A stretch of DNA of 64,000 bases, from assembly GCA_021307315.1 (NCBI GenBank), contig JAJSPD010000002.1:496001-560000 (forward strand), written 5' to 3'. The translations under genes and the position numbers were made by a program. Under the pieces are notes generated by a model that did not search any database, was not told the origin of the DNA, and worked only from the letters and a program-made list of their open reading frames with translations. Positions 36,661-49,068 of this stretch are shown in pieces. Numbering within the stretch: the first letter of the stretch is position 1; each line of letters opens with the position of its first letter. The stretch comes from Bisporella sp. PMI_857. Its lineage: Eukaryota > Ascomycota > Leotiomycetes > Helotiales > Helotiaceae.

Positions 36661-38073
36661 CTACGCAGCCGTTATTTTTGGTAACATGGCCTCGATATAC
36701 TCCCAAAGCATCGAGGAATCATGTGTATGGAACGCCGCCCCTGTGTAAAATGTCTGTTTCTGTCCTTGCAGCCTACCCAGGTCTCTATAGAAGCCTGATG
36801 CAATCGCTTCGGCTGGTACCGTCATCTCAAACGGTGTATGGCTGGAGTATACAACTAGCTCAGGACAGCTTTGCTCTTTGCCAGATGTCGATAGTTTTTT
36901 TATGCTGGATAAGATTTCCTCCCTGACCTCCTCATCTGAAAGACTCAAGGCACTTCCGAACTTCACAGCCATTAGCCCGGGGGTACCACTGGGTTGTATC
37001 CTATACAAGCCTGGAAGGATAGGAATATTGTATAGGGTATTAGAACCAGTGTTGACGACGGTAACATTATCCGGAATGCCCGTGTTCTTCACTAGCCCTG
37101 TGTAGTAGGCAGAGTGTCGGAATTGCGCAAAGAGTCTTTTCTCTGACCGAGTGAGATCCCAGCCCTCAAGATTGTCAAGATTTGGGGGGATTGTGAAAAG
37201 CAGCTTTTTGGAATTAATAAGCACAAGACCAGCTGGTGTTTCCACAAGAATCCTTGTTCCTGCCTGTGATCTTTCAACTGACAAGATCTTGCTGCTAAGA
37301 AACAAGCCACCCTCTAGTTCAGCTGTAGCATGCTCGTAGAGCTTGCTGTTATCCTTGTGTGTTGTAGTAAGAAAGCCTGTTACGATGCTGTTCAGAATTT
37401 CAGTCCCAAAGTTCTTGAAGACGTATAACGTTGGCTGAGCAAGTAAATCTCCAAGACCTTGAGCGAACCCAAAGACGAAGTTTATCATGTCCTGCAGCTT
37501 GTACTTCTCAGCGAACTCCCCGAATGACAGCAGTAGATCAACAGGGACAGGATAGACTAAATCAAAACCTTTCTCAACATAAGGGTATTTTGATAATTGC
37601 TCTCTGTATGCGGCAAGTGCGGTAGCAAAATTAGATGGCACATAATCAAGAACCTCATGGCCAGTTCGGAAGTCAACATATCTTGTAATTGGTGTAGTCA
37701 ACCAATCCATTTGACCTATGGATACGTTTAGACGCTTGAAGTAGTTTTTGACGAGTGTTACATTGTGCCAAACGACCACACCAATGTCGATGGTGTCACC
37801 GGTTTGAGGATCATGATAGGTTTCTGTGTGTCCTCCAAGATAATCTTTCTGCTCCACTATGGCTATAGTGTTTCCCAAATCAGTAAGTCGAATTGCAGCA
37901 TAGGTTCCAGACGAGCCACCTCCCACGATAGTGACATCACGCTCAATAACGGTTCCTACTAAGATCGGTTCACCGTTGAAAAGAACCGAGGTAGGTGGTT
38001 CGGCCTGCAACGTTGCAAAACCTATGCCCAAAAGGCTGAGAGCAAGCGAGGCTGATTTAGTTGAGCCTCTCAT
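36661..38073 (-). CDS. Secreted FAD-dependent oxidoreductase (flavin amine-oxidase-like)
   Basis: Single-exon 470-aa protein with an N-terminal signal peptide (residues about 1-24, SLALSLLGIGFATLQA). The dinucleotide-binding Rossmann motif is VTIVGGGSSGTYAAIRL (GGGSSG at 51-56), followed by the acidic strand end IAIVEQKDYLGGHTETYHD. The C-terminal FAD-binding block is FYTGAAFHTHDSSMLWEYIE. The fold group is that of amine oxidases and phytoene-desaturase-like enzymes; fungal members are often labelled beta-cyclopiazonate dehydrogenase, but the substrate cannot be told. It faces away from the Zn2Cys6 factor gene across about 690 bp, so co-regulation is possible. No polyketide or peptide synthetase is nearby. 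Confidence 0.85.
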   Translation of the reverse strand: MRGSTKSASLALSLLGIGFATLQAEPPTSVLFNGEPILVGTVIERDVTIVGGGSSGTYAAIRLTDLGNTIAIVEQKDYLGGHTETYHDPQTGDTIDIGVVVWHNVTLVKNYFKRLNVSIGQMDWLTTPITRYVDFRTGHEVLDYVPSNFATALAAYREQLSKYPYVEKGFDLVYPVPVDLLLSFGEFAEKYKLQDMINFVFGFAQGLGDLLAQPTLYVFKNFGTEILNSIVTGFLTTTHKDNSKLYEHATAELEGGLFLSSKILSVERSQAGTRILVETPAGLVLINSKKLLFTIPPNLDNLEGWDLTRSEKRLFAQFRHSAYYTGLVKNTGIPDNVTVVNTGSNTLYNIPILPGLYRIQPSGTPGLMAVKFGSALSLSDEEVREEILSSIKKLSTSGKEQSCPELVVYSSHTPFEMTVPAEAIASGFYRDLGRLQGQKQTFYTGAAFHTHDSSMLWEYIEAMLPKITAA

Positions 38074-38758
38074 CGTGGCGGCAAAACGTGTCCAACGGAT
38101 GTACGACAGGACTATGATACAGCACGCGGAAATTCGGATGTGGTGCTATTCTTAAGAGCTGATTTGACTCATCGGGATACGGACAGAAAACAAGACGACA
38201 GCCTTAAAGTTTGAACTTTGAACGGATCCGGCATCTTACAGGGCTGCAAAGTCCCACCAACAAACAGCTGCAAAAGGAAAAGGGTGGCTTTATATCACTC
38301 ACTCATTAACGATGCCTGTCTTCCCTGGCCAAGATCAGCTGCAGGGGTATAAGAAATATCCGTCAAGCCAAGAAAATTATGGCTCTGGTCTGACCGGCGT
38401 TCATCCTTCGAAGAGAGGGTTGCCTACCGGCATTAAAGTGGTGGGAAGATGACGTTGTAATAGGTCGTTTAGGAGCCTGACAAGCCAAATATTGAAATGC
38501 AAGACTGCTGTTGTCCAGGAAGTCATAGCATATTGAACATCTCAGCTCTCAAATATGTGGCTCTCTTGGCTGAATGTCTTAGAAACTTGCTTGCATCTTT
38601 CCAGCGCCACATTCAGCACACGCTGAATATATTTTACTATTAAGGCTCGAGGCAAGCTTCAGAAGTTCGCAAAGAATGTTCAAGATCATCTGCTATATCC
38701 TAAGCTTACTCATCCACGTATCCCCGCCAACTGCCGATACGCTCATATAAGCGACGCC
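38074..38758. promoter_or_regulatory. Divergent promoter region between FAD oxidoreductase and Zn2Cys6 factor
   Basis: 685 bp shared by two genes transcribed apart. The arrangement fits, but does not prove, control of the oxidoreductase by its neighbour. A CGG half-site (acggatccggc around 38221) and a CCG occur, but no clear inverted CGG pair could be fixed by eye. Confidence 0.4.
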
Positions 38759-41176
38759 ATGCATGGATCAAGCGCTTCTTCAAGACCACGACAGCGAACT
38801 TCAACAAGCTGTACGGAATGCAGGCGCCGGAAGCAGAAGGTAGTACTGTCCAAGACCTCACTCGGTCTTCCTCCGTTCACCAGTATTTATGCTGACCTAG
38901 AATCCCATGACAGTGTAATCAGGCCAAAGACAGACCTTGCAACAATTGTGCGCGACGGTATCCTCCGTATGTTCTCCTTTTCGTGTGTGAATTAAAGTTC
39001 CAATACCTTGTTCGATTCAGGTCGCATAAGTAAACGAGATCATTGTTGCTTTTACTCTCCCTTTGCAGCTGGTCACTAATTTAAACATTCCGATTGCAGA
39101 GTTCTCTGCACCTATGACAACACTGGAAGCTCAAGGTCTGGCCCCCACATCCTTGATTACTACAAAATGCTCACCAACTGCAGCGGTTCCACAGTAGACC
39201 GACTGATAGATCTTCACGAGGAACAAAGTTTGGCCGATTCAGGCAGACCTGGTGATAACGCTGCTTACGAGCACCATGCCTCGCAATCCAACAACTATGG
39301 TAGCTATCCAATAAGTTCAGGAGACAATTATGCAAGCTCTTCGGCAACGTATTACTCCCCGGCGCAAACATCAACCAGCTATTGGCCTCAACAAGACCAA
39401 CCCTGGGCTGGCCAGTATGCGTCGTCATCGTCGGGAAGTAGCAACTACGGTACAGCGTACTACACATCCAGCAACACTTCCGGGAGTGACCAGTCTTACG
39501 ACACAGGATACTATGCAAACACATATACAGTGCCCTACAGTCAGCAGAACTCATGGCTCCCAACGACCGCCGATCCGAGAACTTTTGTAGGGAGCGGCAC
39601 GGCCTACGATGCATTAAATGATCTTTCTATCGATACATCTAGACGAAACGGCGAGCTCGTACATTATTGTGAGCACGAGACAGATCATCCATAAGAGTGT
39701 CCCAGCGGCACTAACAAAGCTCCAGTTCACGAGTTCATGGCTCCGTATCTCGTTACTATCGATGGAAATGACCCGCCAGAAGCTTTTTATAGAGAATGGC
39801 TGCCTTTTATGACTCAGTCTCCGCTTTTGTCATGGCTTATGTTACTTTCTTCTTCTTGTTATCAATCTTTTAGTCGCGGTTTAGAGGTGGCGAAGGTTCC
39901 TGAGACGGTTGCGATACAAGGGAGGATCGTGAGGAACCTCAACGTTTACTTCACGGGAACGAAGGCGAGGGATTTCGGTCTTGATGCAATCACGGCCGTG
40001 CTTTATCTGGCTATTCATGATGTGAGAAGGATGTAATCTAAGTTTGGAACATTGTGGATGCTGATGGGTTTAGTGGTACTATGGAGCACAAGAAGAGAGA
40101 TTTTGGAAGCACATGAAGGGTTTGAAGGAAATGCTAAGATTGCGTGGAGGGTTGGACTGTATTCCAACAAATTCGATTATTCGAAAACAGCTAATAATGT
40201 AAGTGACTTATTGTTTCAACCTCTGGCTGCCTTTATTACCATCGTTGCTCCTACTCTATAAATTATTATAGTGTTCTGACGCTCATGTTAGCGTGGACTA
40301 TCAAGTTGCCTGCTCGTTTGAACAAGAGCTCTTCCTTCATGAAGATTTATCGCAGGATCAAATTTTTTCTGTCTTTTCTTACCCCAAAACTCTTGAGTCT
40401 CCGCTTCTTGCGTCTGGCAGTAAGTGATGTCCATTCCCTCCTCCCGAGTAATGTATGACCAAGAGAATGTCGCCTATGAACCAGCTTAAGATGAAGTCAC
40501 TAAAGAACCTCTTCCCATAATCATGGCCAGAGAAAACTAACTTGTTATCGATATAGTCAGTTTCAAAGACCTTCGCTTTACTTTCCCACTATCACGCGAA
40601 GCAATCGAAATATTAGACCACATCAAGGCTCTTACGTCATCCATCCGCAGCATCCAAGCCTCGTCGCAAGAGGCAACAGCGGAAGCACTCGCGGAGCTAC
40701 GATCTAATGCCATATTGATATATAATTTCATACTATCGTTAGACTCCCAAGCTCCAACCCAGGACTCGATTTCAGACAGCATCTACTCAAGCATCCGCCT
40801 CGCAGCTTTAATTTACACCTCTGCAATCCACTCCTTATCCCCACTCTCGAAAGCACGGCAGCCAGCGCAAATCGAAGAATTACATTCTGAGATGTGGAAC
40901 GTATCGTTGACTAGATGGAAGCAACTTCCTGGGATATTGCTCTGGATTGTACTTGTCATCGCTGCTGCAGGGGAGAGGGGAACCAAGGAGAAGAAATCAG
41001 CTGAGAAGATGGTTCATAATGTAGCGATGTATATTGGAGTCATCAACCAGGACGTTGCGGTAGGCTGCATGCGTGCGTTCATGGGTGTGCAAAGGTGGAT
41101 TGGCGGGAAGGATCCGAGGGCTTTTGGGACGGGTGATGCGCCAGAGCAAGGGTTGGGACTTGGTAGGCGATATTGA
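38759..41176 (+). CDS. Zn2Cys6 (C6) fungal transcription factor
   Basis: Predicted 625-aa nuclear regulator from seven exons: 38759-38839, 38914-38966, 39100-39668, 39720-40021, 40074-40198, 40292-40419 and 40557-41176 (626 codons). The binuclear cluster is split by the first two introns: CTECRRRKQK, then CNQAKDRPCNNCARRYPP, then VLCTYDN, giving all six cysteines. A Ser/Tyr/Gln-rich linker follows. Then comes the fungal-TF domain start (FMAPYLVTIDGNDPPEAFYR, EWLPFMTQSPLL) with SRGLEVAKVPETVAIQGRIV, HMKGLKEMLRLRGGLDCI and a C-terminal WNVSLTRWKQLPGILLW block. The 51-nt intron 39669-39719 is a multiple of three and contains an in-frame TAA. I favour splicing because it has a GTGAGC donor and a CTAAC branch site, though the branch is close to the acceptor. 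Target genes are unknown. Confidence 0.82.
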
Positions 41177-42155
41177 TGCCCGCTGGTGGCTGGCCGTGAT
41201 GAGTCGATGACTTTTTCTTCCTTTCTCTCTTGTCTTTTTTAATTAACTAGATACCTAGGCGCTTCTCTTCCAGCAGTGTTACCACAGCGAGGAGTTTGGC
41301 GTCCACATCAAATGTTACAAGCGTAGAATGCTGTCTGTGACTTCACTAGCAGCTAGATACCTATGAATAGAAATACGTCCTTACCGCCTTCTTGCTTAAG
41401 CAGAAATTTACATCTACATTACACAACTCATTCTCTAATGACTCATATCTGTAATGGATGAGAATCATGGTTTAAACTAGTGGTCCATCGAGCTGGAGAT
41501 CTACGTTCCAAGCTTTCTTGGTCGTATTTCGGGTCCAATGGTAGCAGCTAGATAGGATAAGCTTGTGTTGTACAGATCCTGTACCAGCCAAACACAAGAT
41601 TTCGGTTGTGTAACCTTTGACTGCCAAGATACAATATATCAAGTCCGCAGCCATCCGCTTCAACACCTCCCAAGCCCCCCAGTCTTTTGCTCTCGGCCTG
41701 GCCTGAACCTGATAATATTAATATGCAAGAAATGGTATATTCGATTGTGTACCCTTGTACATCAAAGAGCGACCTCGTTCGAACCCAGTTGGGTAAAGGT
41801 TTCTTTTTTGTACGACTCAATTTGGAAAGGACGGCGCCTTGGCAAGCTGAGAACCTCAACTGAGGCTAACCTCTAGTTATATTACACAGCCATTTGCTTT
41901 CTTTTATGTGTTCATGCTCTCTTCATATTCTACTTTTCTCGCTTCTCGTACACAACTAAATATAGTTGATCACAAACTATCATTTTGCAAGAAACGTGGA
42001 AGTTTCAAAATATAGGCGGATCCGCCACCTGTACTGTAAGCAAATCCGATTAACGATTGTCTAAAATAAGGTACACAGGGAGCCTCCAGCATCGCCATGC
42101 ATGCTCCCATCCCAGATACTAAAAGCTCAGTCTAGTGGTATCAACTTTTGTTAAC
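41177..42155. other. Intergenic between convergent genes
   Basis: About 980 bp between the 3' ends of the Zn2Cys6 factor and the purine permease. Short antisense frames only. No element was recognised. Confidence 0.5.
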
Positions 42156-44218
42156 TTATGAAATCTTCTCGTCTGTGAGCTGCCCTTTCGCCACAGAGTC
42201 ACTTGGAGTCGTCGCAACACGCTCAACGTCATCAACAGATGTCGAGTCAGTATGGTGGATAGGTTCGGGATCTGCTTGCCAGAAATTCTTCTTTCTATTG
42301 TGCACTGTTAGAAGGATTTTTATTGACGGGCGCGGGAATATTGAGGAGGTAATTCATATAGATCAACATCTGGATCAGATACACGAGGTGTACCCCAACC
42401 AGATGCTCGAACCAATGCATCGCTAATTCTCAACAAGGACCGGGAGGTCGCAAGCACATACCCCTTGATGGCGCGGCCGAGCCATGATGGTGGCGAGAGA
42501 CTTATTTTCCAAGTCCATGGCTCCTTCAGTTCATACATCGGTGGAACGACTCTGCCCTTGGTGATTAGAGCGATCAAGCCAATGGTACCGTTGATCATGA
42601 TATAGGTGATGATTCCGGCAATGAGACCGTATGCAATCGAGTACGTGAAAGGCATGGTGGCGAGTGTGATGAAAGCTGGCAATGCATCGCCAAAGTACTT
42701 CCAGTTGATATCCTTCACAGCACTTGCCATCATTGAACCGATGATGATGAGTGTGCAGCCGGTAGCCCATGGAGGGATGGAAGCGAAGATTGGTGCAAAA
42801 AAGATCGAGATGAAGAAGCAGACTCCTGTCACCATTGCGGTTAGTCCGGTCTTACCGCCCTCAGCAATACCGGCACCGGATTCGATGAAAGCTGTGACTG
42901 GGGAAAGACCGAAGAGAGAGCCGATCGAAATTCCGGAAGCTGGACATCTGTTAGCTGTCTCCACGGATTGATCTGACCGAACACATACCATCCACAAGGA
43001 AAGCCATGGTTGATCCCTCGAAATCGCCAGTCTTTGGATCCACTTGGCCAGAGTAGCGAGCCATGGAGTAGAGGGTACCGGTACAATCAAGAATGTCAAC
43101 GTAAAGGAAAGTGAACAATGCGATGGCGAATTGACCGCCTGCGCCTCCGAGATTCCACTGGTTGACATTGAGGACCTTCTCAATGGGGTGGAAAGCGACA
43201 ACCTTCTTGAAGAAATCGAAATTGGAGTCTCCAGTCGCAGTGTGCGGGAAGTAAGTCACAGGAGAATCCCCTCTTGGCCACGAGATGATGGATACGAGAA
43301 TGATTCCAGCGAGAATCGCGCCTTTAACTCTATATGCAAGAAGAATTGCTGTCAGGAATCCACCACAGAATATGCCAATCCACATCTTTCCTGAACGCAT
43401 CTTCACACCGCTGGGGCAGAGTCCGTCTTCATCCAATTGGTAGTCGTAGCAACCGCCGAGTTCGAGGGGAGTAGCTTGGGCACCGGTAATAACTCCGATT
43501 CCGGCGCTACCGTACATACCAATTATCGCTGCAGAGTTTAGAACCAGAATGACAAGGAGCCCAAAATGATAACTTACTTAGGAAGAGCCCAATTCCGACA
43601 CCAGAAGCGATCTTGATAGATGCAGGGACGATACGAGCCAACCACTGTCTCATTCCTAGGAGTGTCAAGGCAATGAAAACGAAACCCTCGATGAAAACTG
43701 CAGTTAAAGCTAACTTGTACGGGACGGGGCCGCTTCCGTGGAAGCCAACAACGGTGTAGGCGAAATAGGCATTTATACCCATTCCTGGAGCGAGTGAAAC
43801 CGGTAAGTTGGAGAACAAGCCCATACAGAAAGAGGTGAGAGCAGAGATCGCAGCAGTGCCGGTGATAAAGTCCCTGCGAAGAGTTGCTTGACAGGCATCA
43901 TATTCCACGTTAGCGAGACAGATTGGATCGTCTGCTCCTCCATTGCAAATACAGCTTCCGCCAGAATCGGTCAGGATACCGGCATTTGTCTTTGTAAGGG
44001 CAAGTCAGCTTCGTATATTCCACCAAATAGCAGAAAGGATAAATGATATTTACCGAGATGATATAGGCCATCGCGAAGAAGGTGGCTAGGCCAGCACGCA
44101 GCTCCGTCAAGAAGCGTGCGTTTTGTCGCGGTCTGGCATGGCTACTGCCTTCGAGCTGGAAGTACTTGCCGATGAACGAACGAGCGACAGCGTCGTTAAT
44201 TTTGGTGGTGAAGCCCAT
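42156..44218 (-). CDS. azgA: AzgA-type hypoxanthine/adenine/guanine permease
   Basis: Predicted 577-aa plasma-membrane purine transporter of the NAT-fold AzgA family. Exons are 44218-44054, 43989-43578, 43528-42989, 42939-42462 and 42294-42156 (578 codons). Landmarks are the N-terminal FIGKYFQLEGSSHARPRQNA block, ELRAGLATFFAMAYIIS, FSNLPVSLAPGMGINAYFAY, LFTFLYVDILDCTGTLYSMA, GSLFGLSPVTAFIESGAGIA with EGGKTGLTAMVTG, and the final helices YSIAYGLIAGIITYIMINGT. About 12-14 membrane spans are visible. The hydrophilic C-terminus (from KKNFWQADPEP) comes from the last small exon. I chose MGFTTKIND at 44218 over an upstream in-frame start at 44236. In Aspergillus AzgA is a proton-purine symporter under AreA and UaY. 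Three HGATAR sites lie upstream here. Confidence 0.93.
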
Positions 44219-46873
44219 CTTTGCTAGCGATTGCAATCAAGTTTGCAGGTGCTTGCCAGCAGGAGATCAATTATCGTCGTACGATTATTCTGGTCTCCGT
44301 ACTTGTCCGACCAAGAAGAATTGTTGAGAAGGGAAAGGCAAGGAGAGCGCAAGGTCGCGAGAAAGCGAGGTTTTTATGAGTGCGGCAGCCTTGGGCTATT
44401 ATTCCATCTGCAACTCACCTTTGGGGATGGGAGAGTGAATGTTTTTAGTAGTAGGATTTTCCACTTTCTTATCTTTTCCATTTGCGAATCACCCAATTCT
44501 ATTTGTTGACCAGGGTTTTTGGCTGTTGCTGCCGAGGTTTAGGCTTTGATCTAACTTGATTGGCGCCGCATCCTGCATTAATGAGGACGCCATCGAGACA
44601 ACTAGGGCCGCTGTTGCACCCAGATTAGGCGTGCCAACCATGCCATCAGTTGGTCTTGGCACAGATACCACTACAACGCTGCAACGAACAACTCTTGGCC
44701 CTTCAGCGGTGCTCGCCGTTAACCTTACTCTTGGATGTCCCGCCCATGTTCAAACTTGCACTCGGTGCCGGAGAAAGGAGTGGAATCTGCCGCACATGAA
44801 GGAAACAACTATCAGGGGTTTTAATCACCCCGCGAATCACGAACAATAGATATATCTACGGGTTGCTGGTCAGTTTTTGTTTTTTTTCCCTATCATATGG
44901 GTTCTGTACCCGGCGCCGTCCATAAACAACCATCAAGCTGTCGTCTCACGACATCTTCACTTTTAGTAATTAAAGTGACACCAGACAAGCCTCTCCCGAG
45001 TCCTGCGGAGTTTACGGAGAGTAGCGTATTGGGAGGTCCCCGGTCATAAATGTCTGTTCTCTAACCTTCTCAGGAGTTGTTGTTAACCATTTCGTTGCCT
45101 TCCAACGTTCTGGAAGGGCACACGGTCGGATATACCAACTGCAAGAAGTAAGCACCATCGCTAACCGGTCTCCCCGGCAAATATAAAGTTTGGCGCCAAG
45201 CCTTTCATTGATCCACTTGCGCAATCAAAATCACTCTGACGAATCTTGGAGTGAATTACAGTACAGGGTCTGTTTCAATACTGTTCTTATACTGTATGTC
45301 GTTTCAAGCTTCTTGGTGCAGAAGAACAAGGGTAAACACCACACAGTAGATTGCTCGATGCAGACTCCATACCCACAGCTCCACTTGAGTATTGGTTAAG
45401 TAGCCAGGGCTTCCCTAGCGATGACCTTGCAGGGAGGGATTCAGTCCCCTGTTATACGAGTAAGGTAAGATGAGAAAGTGGTAAGCTTTGTGGTCCGACG
45501 CAAGCTTGGTTTGAACTTGGTCTGAACTTCAGATGGTGAGATATTGCTGAAGAGGAGGTTGATGGAATCTTGTGCAGCACAGCCTCATCTTGCCCCTTCT
45601 TCCATGTTTGGACTTTTACGGAAGGGATCTTGAGGTGGCAGACATGTTTCTGCTTGAGCAGGGAACAAGTGTTTTCGTAACTATATGCTGCATCGCTTTG
45701 TCAGGGTTTGTTAGGATTTAGGATGCGTCTGCAGGCGTCATTGGCTGGATACGTCCAGCCTGCCGGTAAATCTGTGCAGTAAAAATACAGAATGGAGAAA
45801 TTTTGCAGCCAAGCAAGCTCTTTGTGTGTCAAGGCTCAGGAGTAAAATTACGCGGCGCGATTTGACATGGCAGTTGATGCAGAATCAAGATTTCGCATCA
45901 ATCGGCCGTTACTGCTTTAAACATGCAATTATTGTTTAAGCAAGCCCTTGTTGGAGCATCGGCAAACATGGTAGATTTGCCACAAGGGCTCGTACACGGG
46001 GGGGGTTATGCTCTGATTGCGAAAACTTTCAGGAAGAGTAATGCCGACGCTATTAGCACTCTAGAAAACAAAACACAATCAAAGTGGGGAAGCAATCACT
46101 TGCGATTGGATAACCCTTTTTATTTAGCTGACTACAACGTTGTATTCATAACCTGATTGATTGAATAGACTACTACTACTGTACGTAGATCAATGATCAC
46201 CCTGAACGTTGGAGGGGCGCGGAACGTAAGCACATCCATTATCAGAAAGAGTAGAGAGATTGCTGGAGATTGCTTTATAGCTAGAACTTATCTAGACCGC
46301 GATATTGCCCCCTCATTGCGGAGACCAGCAATCATATGGGCTGGGTGCTAAACGCCGTGCGCTCCGGCCCGTGAGCAGGAGATGGGCGCGCGGCGGAGCC
46401 CGCCAAGTCTCGTTCAGGACTCGGCGACAAGCGTCTCTCCGGAAAGGGACCTGCAATTTGATTCGATTTTCATGATCTTTGGCAAGTGTAGCATGTGTCT
46501 CATATATGGCTCCCCAAGTAGATCAAGGCGCAATACTCGCCTCCACGCCGATACGCTCCACGTCAATATCAAGTGACTATCCATGTACTTCAGAACTACG
46601 CTGGCGTGTCGGCAAGATCTTAAGAATGCCTTTAAGGATAGGCAAGATCTGGGGAAAGATGGCGTTTGATATCAGCCGCTAGCAAACTATGTGAAAGGTG
46701 TGTATAATATTCATTTCAGTTCCTCCTATCTACACCTGGGTATAAGCAAATTAAAATCTGTATGGCCGAACTCTGGTCAACATAGCAAACAAATATATCT
46801 CCTCCACTTGTACTCCTTTTCTGGTTTTCTCCTCTATAATCCATATCCTTCACTCAGTAGCCCTGTCCCAGGC
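44219..46873. other. Intergenic between the two nitrogen transporters
   Basis: About 2.65 kb: promoter of the permease and 3' flank of the ammonium transporter. The longest isolated ATG frame is 45923-46156 (+, 77 aa) with no motif. A local GC-rich patch lies near 46345-46410. No supported gene or repeat. Confidence 0.5.
44271..44895. promoter_or_regulatory. Candidate GATA-factor (AreA/NIT2-type) sites upstream of the purine permease
   Basis: Three HGATAR matches lie upstream of the start at 44218: TTATCG at 44271-44276, TTATCT at 44469-44474 and CTATCA at 44890-44895 (CGATAA, AGATAA and TGATAG on the coding strand). Sites this short occur by chance, so the case rests on the nitrogen role of the gene. 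Confidence 0.35.
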
Positions 46874-48731
46874 CTAATGGTTCTTGCTTTTCTCAGCCGC
46901 CTCACCATCACTGTTGCTACCGGAAGCAGCCTCCTGGGCAGGAGGTGTGCCAGGTGCGTGGATAATGGAGCTGGCGGCGTGTCTCTTCTCCAGCTCCTCA
47001 AATAAACTCCAGTCTCCGATCTGCTCATCAAAGAATTGATCCAAATCAAGGCCTTTCATCTCGGCCTCTTCGCTAACACGGAGGTGAAGACCAGGGATGT
47101 ACTTGAGAATATAGAGCAGGGCGCATGAAACGGTGAAGGAGTATGCACCGATAGCAGTTATCTCAGCGAATTGCTTGCCAACTTGAATACCAACACCGTC
47201 GATTCCTCCTGGCGCCGCAGTGAAGCCGTCAAGCATACTGATGCCCTGGGTGGCGAAAATTCCGGTCAGGAAGGACCCGACCATACCGCCAACACCGTGG
47301 AGCTTGAAGACGTCCATTCCCTCGTCGATATGGATCCACTCATTGAGATTTTGGCAGAGGGCACAGACGACTGCGGTGACAAAACCGATCAAGGCCGCAA
47401 GCCAGACGGAGACATAACCTGCAGCCGGAGTGATTCCCACAAGGCCAGCGATAGCACCCTCACAAGCTCCCACGACGCTGAACTTGCCGCCCTATTTTTA
47501 GTGTTAGTTTCGATGCGAGTAAGACAATCTTGAAGGCATCTTCCTCTTCCTCTTCCTCGACCCCGGCACCCAGCTTGCAGTACCGGAAGTTCCAGCCAGC
47601 TAATCCCTTCTCGACGTGCTACAGATTTTCATGGATTCACATGAACAAAAGTATCAGACAACTTCACAAGTCAAGTACTGAAACGTGGAGAGTGTTACCA
47701 GTTCCAGCCTTTCCTTGTCGATCACCTGACACGTCGAAAAGTGGCTTGTGAACCAGACTTCCGAGTAACCACAATAAAAGTGCATAGGCCATAGTACTTC
47801 CGTAGTACGGCATATTGTTGAGGGTGTACTTACGTGCTTGAAGAAGTCAACCAGGACCCACCCAAGAACTCCAAAAGACGCCGCAGTGTTAGTGTTGAAA
47901 GCGGCCAACATCGCTCGAACAGTCGCGTTCAAAGCTGAACCACCGTTGAATCCAAACCATCCAAACCAGATAAAGACGGTACCAAGGAACACGAGTGTGG
48001 TGTTATGTGGTTTGGCATGAGATGGATCGCCTGTGTGCTTGCGCTTTCCGAGCACGAACGCATATGCAAGAGCACTCCATCCTGAGGCTTGATGGACAGG
48101 TCCGCCACCAGCGAAATCAAGGGAAGGTAGGTTAAAGAGCCAGCCATTGGCGTTCCAGGTCCAGCAGGCAATCGGGCAGTAGACGAGAGTTGCCCAACAG
48201 AAGGCGAATATCAGAGATGGGACGATGCGACCACGCTCAAAAGCCCCTCCAATAACAATTTGAACGGTACAAGCGCAGAACAAGAGTTGATAGAAGACGA
48301 AAACGATCTCGGGGAGATAGGCCGATCCTGGAGACGGTGCAGCCATAACATCTTTCAACCCGAAGTTGGCCAAGTTCCCAATGAATGGTCCGGCAGTCCT
48401 AGAGTATGCCAAACTGTAGCCCCAGAACATCCATTGGAAGGTTGTTACCGCTACTACCAACATACTCTGAAAGAGAAGCGCAACCGCGCTCTTGCGTCGT
48501 GCGAGCCCACCATAGAGCAGACCGATTCCCGGGATGATCAGCCAAACGATGAAGCCACAGAACACAATGTATGTGTAATGGTACTCAAGTCCAGCGTACT
48601 GAGCATTCACATCCACCTCCATTGTGTTTCCACCATTGGGCATGGTCTCATTATACACGGGCTACATGATATTAGTGGCATGATCTCGAAGTTCGCGCAT
48701 GCACCTGAGTTTCCAGACTTACTGTGCTCAT
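46874..48731 (-). CDS. MEP2: Ammonium transporter of the Mep2/Amt family
   Basis: Predicted 484-aa plasma-membrane ammonium transporter from exons 48731-48723, 47833+1 to 48661 (47834-48661) and 46874-47491 (485 codons). The first exon encodes only MST. Eleven membrane spans are expected. Visible landmarks are GIGLLYGGLARRKSAVALLF, FAFCWATLVYCPIACWTWN, SLDFAGGGPVHQASGWSALA (first pore His in PVHQ), WFGWFGFNGGSALN, VVGACEGAIAGLVGITPAAG and KLHGVGGMVGSFLTGIFATQ (second pore His in HGVGG). Keeping both pore histidines is the Mep2 pattern; yeast Mep1 and Mep3 have Glu at the first. The C-terminal tail has ELEKRHAASSI and Ser-rich sequence. The second intron (47492-47833) is 342 nt, unusually long for this window. 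Confidence 0.94.
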
Positions 48732-49068
48732 TTTGCCGGGTTCTGGACAGCAACCTCCTTTTCGACTCTATACAGACAGCTCTGCTTCACGACCAAGATC
48801 AGGGCGCGGCGAGGCAGCACATCTTTATATACCCCCCAGGGTGAACCGTCTCAAGTCCTCTAGGCGAAGTTACATGTTGAAGTGGGCTCGTCCTCTCCAC
48901 CACGAGGACTGGCATCTTCCAATGGTTGGTATTGCTGGGGCGCTCCTTGACTGTTTCTGTATAGCCAAGTAGCTGGGCGGAGGGTGCCCAGGCGGGTTTT
49001 CATGGTCGAGGGATCCAACATGTTCCATGTAAGCACCGCAAGGGCCCTCCAGAGGAAGCTTGGTTGCG

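Noticed and set aside
39692..39694. In-frame TAA taken as a nonsense mutation in the Zn2Cys6 factor
   Set aside because: It lies inside a 51-nt segment with good intron ends and a CTAAC branch motif. Splicing keeps the frame and joins two conserved parts.
36661..41176. Secondary-metabolite cluster built around the FAD oxidoreductase and its divergent Zn2Cys6 factor
   Set aside because: No polyketide or peptide synthetase, terpene cyclase, P450 or exporter lies nearby. The neighbours are nitrogen transporters.
42320..42461. Alternative C-terminus of the purine permease reading through the last donor
   Set aside because: A standard intron (42295-42461) leads to an exon with a hydrophilic tail and makes the total length whole codons.
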